NCBI GenBank assembly: GCA_043228905.1
Contig: JBHGNT010000003.1
Coordinates: forward strand, 10,726,001-10,790,000
Direction of reading: 5' to 3'
DNA length: 64,000 bases
Source: Azolla caroliniana
Taxonomy: Eukaryota > Polypodiophyta
The notes under the pieces were generated by a model. The model saw only the letters and a list, made by a program, of their open reading frames with translations. It ran no database searches and was not told where the DNA came from. The translations under genes were made by a program, and so were the position numbers. Below, in pieces: positions 1 to 9,478 of this stretch (position 1 is its first letter; each line of letters begins with the position of its first letter).

Positions 1-29
1 GCAATCCGAACACCACCTGTTTCGATTGC
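1..29 (-). pseudogene. Copia pol fragment left of the transposon (GAG-pre-integrase region)
   Basis: Reads, in reverse complement, into the same region as 29018-29046 of the intact copia copy. It is the downstream half of the copia gene split by the DNA transposon; the other half resumes at 7667. Confidence 0.8.
26..29. repeat. Left target-site duplication TTGC
   Basis: TTGC directly precedes the left TIR and recurs directly after the right TIR. Removing the element and one copy restores the copia reading. Confidence 0.85.
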
Positions 30-62
30 AACACCGGGTCATTTGAAACAGGTAATATGTCG
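30..62 (+). repeat. Left terminal inverted repeat (33 bp)
   Basis: Exact reverse complement of 7630-7662. Similarity fades immediately inward (TATTCTCT against CATTATGA), so the TIR is short and sharply bounded. It holds the block CACCGGGTCATTTG and an AACAGG that may be part of the transposase-binding site. Confidence 0.92.
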
Positions 63-794
63 TATTCTCTTTTGGCATAGTTGGCCAGATGTAGAAAAGT
101 ACCCTATTTTAGCCTGATATCGAAAATATACGATGCATGCGTACCCCTTTTGCGACTTGATGGTTAAATATAGAACAAAAAAAACCTAGCAATTACGAAA
201 TTGTATATGTGTCCACATTCGTGTCAATTTGCATATCATGGAGCACACAATTGAAGACTTGGTTCAATATAAAGTTCTAAAATTGGTATCCATATTCAAA
301 TTGTAGAGTAAAACTACATAAACCGTAATTATAAATATGTGGTTTTGGGTTTAGGAATAAAGTAGTACCCCACTTGTTGGACGGGTATATCGATAGTTTC
401 ATTGTATAATGTCATATAGTTCATGACAATGTAATTGGTAAGAGTAACAATTACGTACGACATTCATTTATACTATGTGGAACCAGTAGACTTGAACCGT
501 AGGTAACTAAAAACCTCTTATTATCAAAAACATTCGCCTTTTCATATACAGTCATGCTAACGGAAATGAGAAATTACAATATCATGTTAATATCTCAAAC
601 TGAAGAAGAGCATGGTGACCAATTATATGTAAATACAAACAACGGTTCCAATAATGATTAAAAAGGGAAATTATGAACATGTGAATTTAATTAAATGATA
701 AACAATTATAGATGTTCTCATATACAAATATAATATGAAGTGATGGTGAACATTATGCCTCAAAATCCTCAATTTTTACATTACGCCATCTACA
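63..794. other. Left subterminal region of the transposon, no gene seen
   Basis: AT-rich sequence between the left TIR and the 3' end of the methyltransferase gene. No long ORF or recognisable domain. It presumably holds the 3' UTR and terminator of the minus-strand gene and any subterminal transposase sites. A GCATGCGTA at 135-143 has a related ACGCATGCGT palindrome in the right subterminal region. Confidence 0.5.
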
Positions 795-977
795 TCAATC
801 TATAAGCAAATCAGGCAGAGCAGGCTCCTCTGGCGCTGATTGTTCTAGACTGTTTTCATTCGTGTCATCTCCAAGCTCTCCCGAATCTGATGTATGGTCA
901 AACTGTGCTACATCTTCCAGGTCCAGCAGCTCCCCTGCTTCTTCATCAATTGGTTCCATTGGTTCTCGTGAAGTCAT

Positions 978-3900
978 CTAGAACATCTCTGTCTCGTTGA
1001 TGTGTTTTGCTCCGACTTCTTGATCCTGATCTGGACAGTCCCAGATTCCTGTGATCCTCATTTTGATGAAGTTAACTTCAGCAGGGTCCTTCTCCAATGC
1101 AACACAGTTTCTAAACATCTTCAATGCACAAGTTGTCGTTGTACCTAATGGTCGCATGAACACAAACAAGTATATATAAGAAGTAACGTCTTCAACTTGA
1201 TAGACAAGATTGAAATTAAATATATATATTATACCTGTGCCAGAGAACAAGTCTAGGACCCAATCATCTGGATTCGAGAAGAGCTCTATGAGGCGGTTGA
1301 TCAATCTTTGAGGTTTTTGATAAGGGTTCACCATACTTTTATCCCCTGACACATGTCTTAATTTTTTGGTTACAGCTGGGCACATGATGTAGTTAACCAC
1401 GTTACGCTCATTGACATGTGCTCTAGCCTTCTTCTTTGTAATTGAATCATAGTAGCCCACACAAAAATGTTCGACTACACTAACCATTCGATCGCCAGGG
1501 CTACGTGTAATATTTGTTTTGATCCTATAGAGAAAGAAAATCAAGTATTAGAGGTGTAAATGTGTACATATAATAAGAAGTACTGTAATGAGTAAAAGCG
1601 AACTATAACGCACCCATGCATGTGTTCAGTGGCATGACAACGGGACTTCAAAGCTGTTGTGACTGACAGTGATTGCCCTATGCTATGAAATATGACTATC
1701 CTCCACAAGGGGGCCAATGTCAGTTCTGCGAAATCCTTTACCATTTTCTCGATCTGAGGGTACTTGAAAGGCACATCATCATATGTTGATCCCGCAATAC
1801 GGAAACCATATGGTATGTCAGCTATCAGCAAAGTGTAGTGCCTTCTCAGTAACAATTCGAGCATCTGGGATACTTCGCCATTGAAAACACTATAATGAAG
1901 TTGTTTGAAAGGATCGGACCTATGCAAAAAACTCTTTACAGTCTCTGAATCCTCGGGCGGTTCCATTTCCTTCCCTTTGGTCATTCTCTTCTCATATTTC
2001 ACACGTTCTAAGTGCGTGATGAAGGCCGCTGGAATATCGTCATTATTGTCATTGTTTTTTTTTATTTTGATGGTTTCTGCAAGTGTCATTGTTGTTAGCA
2101 GGGAACATTACTTTCTAACATATCAACATTCAAAAGACACATACCCATTCTCTAAATACAATAAAATATTCCTCCAATGCCTTGTAGGAAGAAGTTATCG
2201 GGCAGGCTTGTTCAACTTCTTCCCATGTCGGTAAACTCAGTTTTTGCATCATCAACTCCTGAATCTTCATGTATACCTTGTGACTGCACAATCAATATGA
2301 AATTAGAAATAAGATATTCAAAATAATTGAAGACTTTCATGAAAAGGTATACTATAAACACTTACTTTTGCAAGTCTGTTACCATCTCGTCCAAACTAAA
2401 TTCCTTGGCGACCACTCGAGATAGCACGGATATTAACAATCTATCATCTTTGATACCTTGTAATGATCTCCAAGGTAAAAGTTTCATGTCCTCTGGTAAC
2501 TCCTCGATTACCAAGTCGCTTTTTCCCTTGGTCTTTGATTTCATCTCAACTTGTGGATCAATTCTTCCCTTTTTTGATCTTTGCCCCTTGACTTCTTTCC
2601 GCTCCCACATAGAGAATATTTTGCCTTGGAGATCCCACACCTCTCCGGTCCGAAAAGCTAGTTGAAACCAAGAATCCTATTTTTGGAGACCTTCGGATTT
2701 CGTACTCTCATCCACTGCAATCCCTACTTCCAATAAACATTGACGTCGCAATCCAGGCCACAATCTTGAACCAAAACGATTCAAGGCATCGAGGTATTCA
2801 TGATGAAAAAATCTTATCCTCTCTATACATGACATCTTTTGCCTATAATCGTTGTCATTGTTATGGTCCCATGCGAGCAGCTTCACCTCCTCGTGAGTTA
2901 GTCCTGCATATACCTTACATTCGGCGTATTTGAAGAACGGCGTGAGAGGATATTCTTTGACAAGCTGTCATCGAGCTTCGGCCGAATGTGATCCTCCGAT
3001 TACATAGTATGTGTAATCGTCTGCAGAGCTATACTTGAAATATGCTACTGTTGGGCATTGTTCTTGATCAACCATTACCAAAAATGGCACCACAGTAGCG
3101 TGAGGATTGATTTTCATTTTGCTTTTCAGGTTTTGCACATGGACGGAGTGTGGCTCCCTAATTTCCAAGGGACGTCTTCCAGTCACGGGGTCAATGGGGG
3201 GCCTTTGGATAGAAGTAATGGGCAAATGAAATAGCTGGCCCCTGCGCACAAGTTTAGTCTTCACAATATTTTCTCTTATTTTATTTTGTTCTGACGTCAG
3301 GACACCAGAAGATAGTTGTCCGCCTAGAGCCACGACGTCGACTTGTTGGTCGTCTTCTTCTTCCACGAACTCTAATATTTCTTCTTCTTCTTCTTCGGGT
3401 CGTGGTCGTTTAGTATATTTCTTTTGAACAGGATTTGTCTTCCTAGACTTTATCGGTGGAGTTTCTGCTTCACCGGTCATCATCTCTCCTGTCACGTACG
3501 GCCGAAGAGCTACCAACAAGTTATTTTTCGTTTGCAGGTCTTTACGCAAAGCCTTGGGATTGCAAGATTCGGGTACTAGGTTTCCCTCATCAAGTCGCAA
3601 TCGCCTGTCGCCAACTGAGCTCGAGACGTCGATTAAAATACATGTAGAATCAATGTCTTCGTACTCTAGCTTGGTTACATGCCCGTAATGAAATGTTTTT
3701 CCAAGCTGAAGTTTCCCTTCCCCGTCCAATTTTGCCGTTATCAATAACAACACCCCATCCACCTCGACATAAGAGAGACACCATTCAAGTTCGGGGTAAT
3801 CCTTATATTTCACCTCAACCGTTTTCTCCTCTTGCGTACTACCTTTGTTGATTTTGGTAGTAGCCACAGATGACTTGGATCCTCCTTCCCCCGTTGAGTC

Positions 3901-4365
3901 AAATAAATTCTTTTTACTCGTGTCCTTTATGAAGGAGCCAGAATCTCGTTTTGTCGGAGATCGAATCTTCAATCTAAATGAAGGAACTTGTTGTCTGGGT
4001 TCACTGAAATTAAAAACGTTGGTGAAAACATAGAAACAACGTACAATTTCATCTAAATCACGCAAATTATCATTTAAATTACGTCAATTTTATGGTCCCA
4101 TGCGATAGTTTTTTATCGCAAAAACAACATTTTTTTCAACCAAAATCCGATGCAGTGCATCGGATTTCGTCCTTCAACCAAAATCCGATGCTCTGCATCG
4201 GATTTTGGTTGAAGGTCCTGGCTTTCAGAATTGCTTTCCAAGTTCGTTGTACAAAATAAAATAAAATTTCTATGTGTTGAGGAAAGGAATCTTTAAGGAA
4301 TCTTTAGGAATCTTACAAAATGTAATGAATATTACTAACCTGACGATTTTCTTTCCCTTGTTCAT
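978..4365 (-). pseudogene. ParB/Srx-like domain fused to a beta-class DNA amino-methyltransferase, spliced, with premature stops
   Basis: Predicted nucleic-acid methyltransferase carried by the transposon. Inferred exons (minus): 4365-4340, 4003-2366, 2283-2145, 2076-1614, 1524-1235, 1144-978; all five introns are GT-AG. I take the ATG at 4365 because the frame upstream opens only with GTG. The N-terminal part is charged and low in complexity. Near 3010-2971 lies YYVIGGSHSAEAR, resembling the GxHRxxA motif of ParB/sulfiredoxin-like domains. Then comes ADIPYGF (1822-1802), methyltransferase motif IV (usually DPPY), followed by NPYQKP and DLFSGTG, motif I, which is recreated exactly by splicing out 1145-1234. 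Motif IV before motif I is the order of beta-class N4-cytosine/N6-adenine enzymes, and ParB-methylase fusions are known in phages and bacteria. In-frame stops lie at 2968-2970 (TGA) and 2677-2679 (TAG), and the exon 3/4 junction does not keep phase. After the stop at 978 the frame stays open to 795 as an acidic tail. The methyltransferase call is strong; the ParB call is moderate. Confidence 0.78.
4143..4215. promoter_or_regulatory. Twin perfect palindromes, candidate operator or binding site
   Basis: AATCCGATGC-N3-GCATCGGATT occurs twice. The first copy, 4143-4167, has 12-bp arms around one base. The second, 4171-4215, has 21-bp perfect arms and a 3-nt loop. The two centres are 38 bp apart. 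A third small hairpin, TGCGATA...TATCGCA, lies at 4101-4120. All sit in the first intron of the minus-strand gene, about 450-560 bp from the start of the plus-strand gene. A dimer-binding site is a natural reading, and cruciform or RNA hairpin function is the alternative. The palindromes are directly visible; the role is inference. Confidence 0.6.
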
Positions 4366-4662
4366 GGTTCGTGCCGGAGGTAGTGCTGTCCACGATGTGC
4401 TTCTGAGTGCTCGAAAATTGGCTTGTGCTCTGAGCTCGATGGATTCTTTCACGTGATAATGAAAATGAAATTTCTAACCTCCTTATAGAGAAGACTTTAG
4501 CATTCTTTTTAAAATAAAAAATAATTTTTAATTATTTGTTTTTTAGGAAAATTTCGGAAAATAATATAGTTAATCTAAGTGTTCGGGTAGTTATATAGTT
4601 AGGCTTCAGCATTCCTTAATTTTCTCAAAAGAAGGTTTTAGAATACAGTTAGACTCCCTCAA
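4366..4662. promoter_or_regulatory. Divergent promoter region of the transposon
   Basis: About 300 bp between the start of the methyltransferase gene (minus) and the ATG of the transposase-like gene (plus). It is AT-rich from about 4500 to 4660 (TTTAAAATAAAAAATAATTT and similar). The head-to-head layout implies a shared bidirectional promoter, but no specific TATA or initiator can be chosen with confidence. Confidence 0.45.
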
Positions 4663-7335
4663 ATGTCTTCTTCTACAAGTAGAACATCTCTTTTTTCTAT
4701 TGCCCCCTTTTCATTGTCAGATAACTCGTATTTCTCAATAGAAGAGTACGACCACAAAAAACATTCGCGGCTTAAACAGAAAAGTGTGGCTCCTAGTACT
4801 TCGAATTCTCTGTTTTCAATTGATCCTGTTGATGGCCCTCTTCATGCAAGCTTACAAGCGGACGATTCTTCGTCGATAGATAACATTAGCATTACTAAAC
4901 CTCTAGCATTTAAAAGAGTTCCTCGACAAGTTAGTGAAAAGAGATTTAATTTCTTATGTTCTGATCGTCAACTTCTATGCGACTTGAACAAATCGTGTTG
5001 TGCGAATCTCTGTCTATCAACTTATGGAAAGTCAAGGTTACGTGAAACACGACAAAAATACTTGTCGCTTAATGGGGAAGAGCAAGATACATTTCTTCTT
5101 TCGCATATGCAACTTAAATTGGATCACAAAGCAGGGCCTAATTCAACGCAAGTTGAATATTTCCTTGGACTATATACCAAGTGTTGTCGAGCAGCTTTTA
5201 AAATCACTCATAGCATTGGAAATATGCGACTGCAACGAGTTCAAGAGCGACTTGTGAAGGGCTCCTGGGTACAGTTCGATCAAAATGGTTCTGGATGTAA
5301 GGGTCAAATTGGGCAACAGCCAATTAGGTGGATGGAGGTATATTTTTCAAAGCAGTGCGAAGTTATGCCAACGACAGGAAGACTTCAATTGTCAGATAAC
5401 TTTACTCGAAGGGAAGTTTACCAATCGTACAAGGACGACATGTCTTCCGATGTTGAGCCTTACATACAATACAAGCATTTTAATCGACTATGGAGGTTAC
5501 AATTTAATAACGTGGTTATCCCACGAAAGGTGTGAATGGGAGTCTGCTCAATATGTGCGAGTTTAAAAAGTATGGCCAAGGGTGGAAAATCAGATGTAGA
5601 GATCAAGAATTACAAGAACCTGTTAAAAGAACATCGTGAAAGTCAGGCATTGGAACGTACTAAGGCTATGCATCACCGACAAAAAGCGTTTCAATCTCCC
5701 GAAAAGTATATGTGCATGATTATTGACGGCATGGATCAAAAGAAAACTTGTTTGCCACATTTTCAAAGACTCCCCAAGGATATTGGAGATGAGTGTCTCG
5801 TGCAAATGCATCTAGTGGGTTGTTTGACATACTGTCAAAATATAAGACCGCAAGTGTTCTTAACTTATCCTAATATCCACAATGACCCTAATCTTACTGT
5901 CACTATCATGCACAGGGTATTGCAATCATGGTCAGGTATACTCCCGCCAGTTCTATATGTGCAACTAGACAACACAGCAAGAGAGAATAAGAACTCAACT
6001 GTCTTCGGCTATCTAAGCATGCTAGTAGAGAGGGGCATATTTAAAAAGATAAAGGTTAACTTCTTGTTGGTTGGTCATACCCATGATCACATAGATCAAA
6101 TGTTCAGTAGGTTCTCAAAGAAACTTGCTCGTTGTAATGCTTTCACACTTCCCACGCTATCCAAATTGATTAGTGAAGCATATACACCAAAGCCTGAAGT
6201 ACAACACTTGGAAGAAGTATACGACTTTAAACGTTTCTGCATGGATAGTGACAGGACTAAAGGTAGGGTGCTTGCACCTCTTAATAATATAAGTTTCAAC
6301 CATGTCTTCCTCATAAAACAAAGATCGGCCCACCTGAAGATGACGGTGTTGTTTGCGAAACAATACTCATCTAGTGCACAATGGGAGCCCCAAGAAGGTT
6401 GTAGGCTCCTTCTTCATATCCCAGATGAACCTCTACATGGTGCACAACAAATTCCATATGATGATCGTAAAAATGTAGCACCAAATAGTACTATTGATGA
6501 ACAAAGGGCATATTGGTTGAGATGTCTAGCAGAGAAACAAAATAATATTGATCGGACTAAGAAGTATGCCGGTGATGAGGATGTTGAATGGTGGGAGATT
6601 TTCTTCACCCATCAACGCACCATTTTAGATAATTACATTGCCGGTTTATGGCCAATCCGTATCCCATTCACATGGAACATTGGGATGACATCAACGATAT
6701 CGCAGACTCATCACCAACAATCGAATAATATGGAGCTTCATGATTTAGTTCGGCCACTGCAAAGAGATATTTATGTGGGACCAAGAAAGTCACGTACTGT
6801 TGAGGCAAGATGGCAAGGTAATTTGCAAGGACTACAAGTGGGAATGTTGGTTGCAACATTAGCAGGGGACGATACCTTGGGCCATCCATTTTGGCTTGCA
6901 AAAATTATTGAATTAGTAAGGGATGAAGAAAGTAGTCAGACAAAGTCAATAGTAGTCCATTGGTATCAGACAAATTCAACTGATGCATTTACAGGAAAGT
7001 ATTCTTTAGAGATGGTTAAGGATGTCGGATGTTCAAGCAGAAAGAGACGAAGAAAGAATATACCGAGCACGGCTACTCTCGCACTAGACCGTGTTGACAT
7101 ACTAGTATATGACTTCTCATTGACAAAATCAGGTCATCTAAGACAAGCAACTATCAAGATAATAAAGGAGAAAATCCCAAACATGGTGTCAAACGAAATA
7201 CAGAGAATAACCAGAAGCAATTCTCATAACCACAAAGATGTTGGGTTGGAATTGGATGAGGATAATGCTTTGATTGCCACTGATGATGAGGATGAGACGT
7301 CAGAATGCTCTTCTAGTCCATCAGACATGTCTTAA
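4663..7335 (+). pseudogene. DUF7869-like candidate transposase, one in-frame stop
   Basis: ATG at 4663 opens a frame of 290 codons, then TGA at 5533-5535, then 599 more codons in the same frame to 7335, so the original protein was about 890 residues. The N-terminal part has a Cys-rich patch (CDLNKSCCANLC) and a basic helical stretch. Just after the stop comes CSIC, a possible zinc ligand pair. Counting from the Met at 5536, the core has IIDGMDQKK (Asp64, Asp67), VQLDNTARENKN (Asp145) and VGHTHDHIDQMFS (His181, Asp184, Asp187). These spacings match the DUF7869 family as I remember it and resemble an RNase H-fold nuclease. Towards the C terminus, GMLVATLAGDD...PFWLAKI and IVVHWYQT...GKYS look like a Tudor/BAH/PWWP-type barrel, followed by a basic stretch and an acidic tail. 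Being the only such candidate between the TIRs, it is the likely transposase. No biochemical role is established for the family. Confidence 0.72.
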
Positions 7336-7629
7336 TATATTGGTTTGGTTCAAGTTGGGGATTGTTTTACTACATGATCGGAAACTTTGTAAATTTGTTT
7401 TGGATGTAAACTCACGAATATGTATAATTGTAATTGGTAGACATGTTGTACATTATTTTGTAATTTTGGTGATGTATTTTTGGAGGCATTTTACTTATGA
7501 CTCAAAGTGGTAGTCATGTTGAAATTCAATATATTTTGCCACCTTTTCTGAAAAGCTTTACGCATGCGTCGTGTCTTTTTGAAAACTGCGTGCTTTTGTG
7601 CCCTTTTTCGACGTAGTGTTCTCATAATG
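7336..7629. other. Right subterminal region of the transposon
   Basis: AT-rich 3' UTR of the plus-strand gene and subterminal sequence. It includes the palindrome ACGCATGCGT near 7560. No ORF is supported. Confidence 0.5.
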
Positions 7630-7662
7630 CGACATATTACCTGTTTCAAATGACCCGGTGTT
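7630..7662 (-). repeat. Right terminal inverted repeat (33 bp)
   Basis: Exact reverse complement of 30-62, followed by TTGC. Confidence 0.92.
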
Positions 7663-7666
7663 TTGC
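7663..7666. repeat. Right target-site duplication TTGC
   Basis: Matches 26-29. The copia sequence resumes at AGGTATTGATGCC. Confidence 0.85.
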
Positions 7667-9075
7667 AGGTATTGATGCCGTTGATAGTTGACGTGGCCTA
7701 TCCGCTTGCGGTGCCACCGTCACTAGAGTCGAGGATAAACATCCTCTCGTCTTTGCGCCCTTGTGCAATAACTCGGCCTTCTTCCTCGATGAAGCACCCG
7801 AGATGTGTAAACTGAACCTGCATCCCTTGGTCAACGATCTGTCCGATCGACACCAGGTTCTTCGTGATTGTTGGAGCGTGTAACACGTTCATGAGTTTCC
7901 CTTTCTGCCCAACATGGCTCAAGGGGAACTTCACCGACATTCCTGATCGGATGCGGAGTGTCGTCTCCGGTTGCGACTAATCCTGGTTGCATCGGTTTCT
8001 CAAGGTATGAGAACCACTCCTTGCGGCACGTCATGTGGTTTGATGCGCCGGAGTCGACGTACCACACCTCGTCTGATGTCGGGGTGGACTTCTTCATCGA
8101 GTTCACTTCGTGTCTCTTCATGAAGGCTAACCCTTTTTCAGCTTTTCTAGATCCTTCTGCATAGTGCGATCGTTGCCGATTACCCTTGTTGGTTTGTTCG
8201 GAACCTGATCCAGATCCGGTCCTTCCTAAATCGGCCCGCTTCTTCCAGCAGTCACTCTCCTTGTGGCCTTTCTTGCCACAGTACCAGCATTTCGCGGCGG
8301 ATTTCTCTTGTCGGTTCTCGTCGCCTCAACTCCCCCTGTTTCCGAAGGGTCCGGAATTGTTGTCGACATCACTTCGGTGCCTTCTTCCTCGGTTCCGTCG
8401 GTCGCTTCCATTGCACACAAACTCGCCTCGTCCGCCACGACCACGGGGCCTATCTCCCTCCATGTACAACATCTTGTTGTCGGCATGCATGCTCATTGAC
8501 GCATCCGCGTGGTTCTCCTCTATAATGAGCATCGACTGGAGGTTGAAAAACGACGGCGTATTCTCCCATGTACACACAGCAGTTCGGAATGCTCCGAACT
8601 TCGATGCCAGTCCCCCGAGACAGATCTGCACCATCTCGGCTTCCTCGACGTTCACATCGATGGAGGCTAAGGAGTCGCATATCTCTTTGATCTTCGAGGT
8701 ATAATTAGCCATTGACAAGTCCCGTTGTCGTAAGTTGCTCAGCTCTTGTCGGAGTTGAAGCTTCCGGGTTGTGGGGCTTGTGTTGAAAATCTTCTTCAGG
8801 TTTCCCCAAGCATCTTTTGGCGTTTTCGCATCCCGAATGTAGCTTAGAAGTTGTTCGCCCACACAAGACGCGAAGTAGTAGAGGACCCTCCTCGCCGACT
8901 ATTCCCATGCCGGGAAATCTCTGTGTGTCGAATCGAGTTTTGTGTCATTTGCTCCGTCAACGTAGCTCTAGTAACCGTGCCTAAGCAGGTACTAGTGCAT
9001 CTTTTAGGACCAAGACGCGTAGTTATTTCTGTCGAGCTTCTCGATCGGAAGCGAGCTAGCCATGCCTCTATCCAT
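7667..9075 (-). pseudogene. Copia copy 1: gag, zinc knuckle, protease, pre-integrase (split and decayed)
   Basis: Minus-strand gag-pol beginning at the ATG at 9075, about 80 nt after the primer-binding site. The order is a UBN2-type gag (SKIKEICDSLASIDVNVEEAE near 8650), a CCHC knuckle CWYCGKKGHKESDCW near 8240-8290, protease motif WYVDSGASNHMT near 8030-8070, then the GAG-pre-integrase segment, which is interrupted at 7666 by the DNA transposon. Integrase and RT would lie left of the window. Frameshifts break the frame several times, so it is inactive. It belongs to the same family as the copies at 14-19 kb and 27-32 kb. Confidence 0.85.
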
Positions 9076-9153
9076 TTTGTTTTTCATGTTCTTTATGAAG
9101 ATTAGGTTTTCTTCTTTGAGCTAAGGTCAGCTGCAGAGGTTCTCAACCCTCGT

Positions 9154-9165
9154 GCTCTGATACCA
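9154..9165 (-). promoter_or_regulatory. Primer-binding site (initiator tRNA-Met), copia copy 1
   Basis: Reads TGGTATCAGAGC on the minus strand, complementary to the 3' end of initiator tRNA-Met. It directly abuts the LTR. Confidence 0.9.
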
Positions 9166-9478
9166 TGTAAAAATAATAGCATGCAGAAGCAATAGAAAAC
9201 CGAACACAGAAACGCAGGTTTAATGGAGAGCTTGAATATACATAGTACGCGAGAGAGACAAAGAGAGAGAGAGAGAGTCAATACACATAACTCAATTCAA
9301 AAATAGTACTCAGTCTGTACAAAGAATGTGCTCAGTGAGCACTTTTATACAAGTCCATACAGACTAACAGAAGTACTGACACGTACTTCAATGCTCATAA
9401 CTGAGCTCTACACTAACTCCCAAAATATATTCCTACGCGGAATATCTTTCCAATGGCCTCGCAGTTAACGCACCGCTA
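9166..9478 (-). repeat. Truncated 5' LTR of copia copy 1
   Basis: Begins TGTAAAAATA next to the PBS and follows the 403-bp LTR at 19316-19718 through the R/U3 region. It stops near 9478, where gypsy sequence begins, so the U3 start (TGTTGAGAGAC in this family) is missing. Confidence 0.8.

Larger units (their letters stand above)
30..7662. mobile_element. 7.6-kb DNA transposon carrying a methyltransferase gene and a candidate transposase gene
   Basis: Positions 30-62 and 7630-7662 are perfect 33-bp inverted repeats beginning AACACCGGGTCATTTG. TTGC flanks both sides (26-29, 7663-7666). The flanks 1-29 and 7667 onward join into one continuous minus-strand copia sequence, as shown by the related uninterrupted copia at 28990-29050, so the empty site is known and the duplication is exactly 4 bp. 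Inside are two divergent genes, one for a ParB-like/amino-methyltransferase fusion (minus) and one for a DUF7869-like protein with an RNase H-like acidic core (plus). Cut-and-paste movement is inferred from the TIRs, the TSD and that core. I cannot assign it to a named superfamily: the termini are not CACTA, the TSD is not TA, TTAA or 8-9 bp, and several superfamilies make 4-bp duplications. Premature stops in both genes make this copy non-autonomous, but the TIRs are identical, so it may be young. Confidence 0.9.

Noticed and set aside
30-7662. Assignment to CACTA, Mutator, hAT or Tc1/mariner
   Set aside because: The termini do not begin CACT(A/G), the TSD is 4 bp (not 3, 9, 8 or TA), and the encoded protein has none of those transposase motifs.
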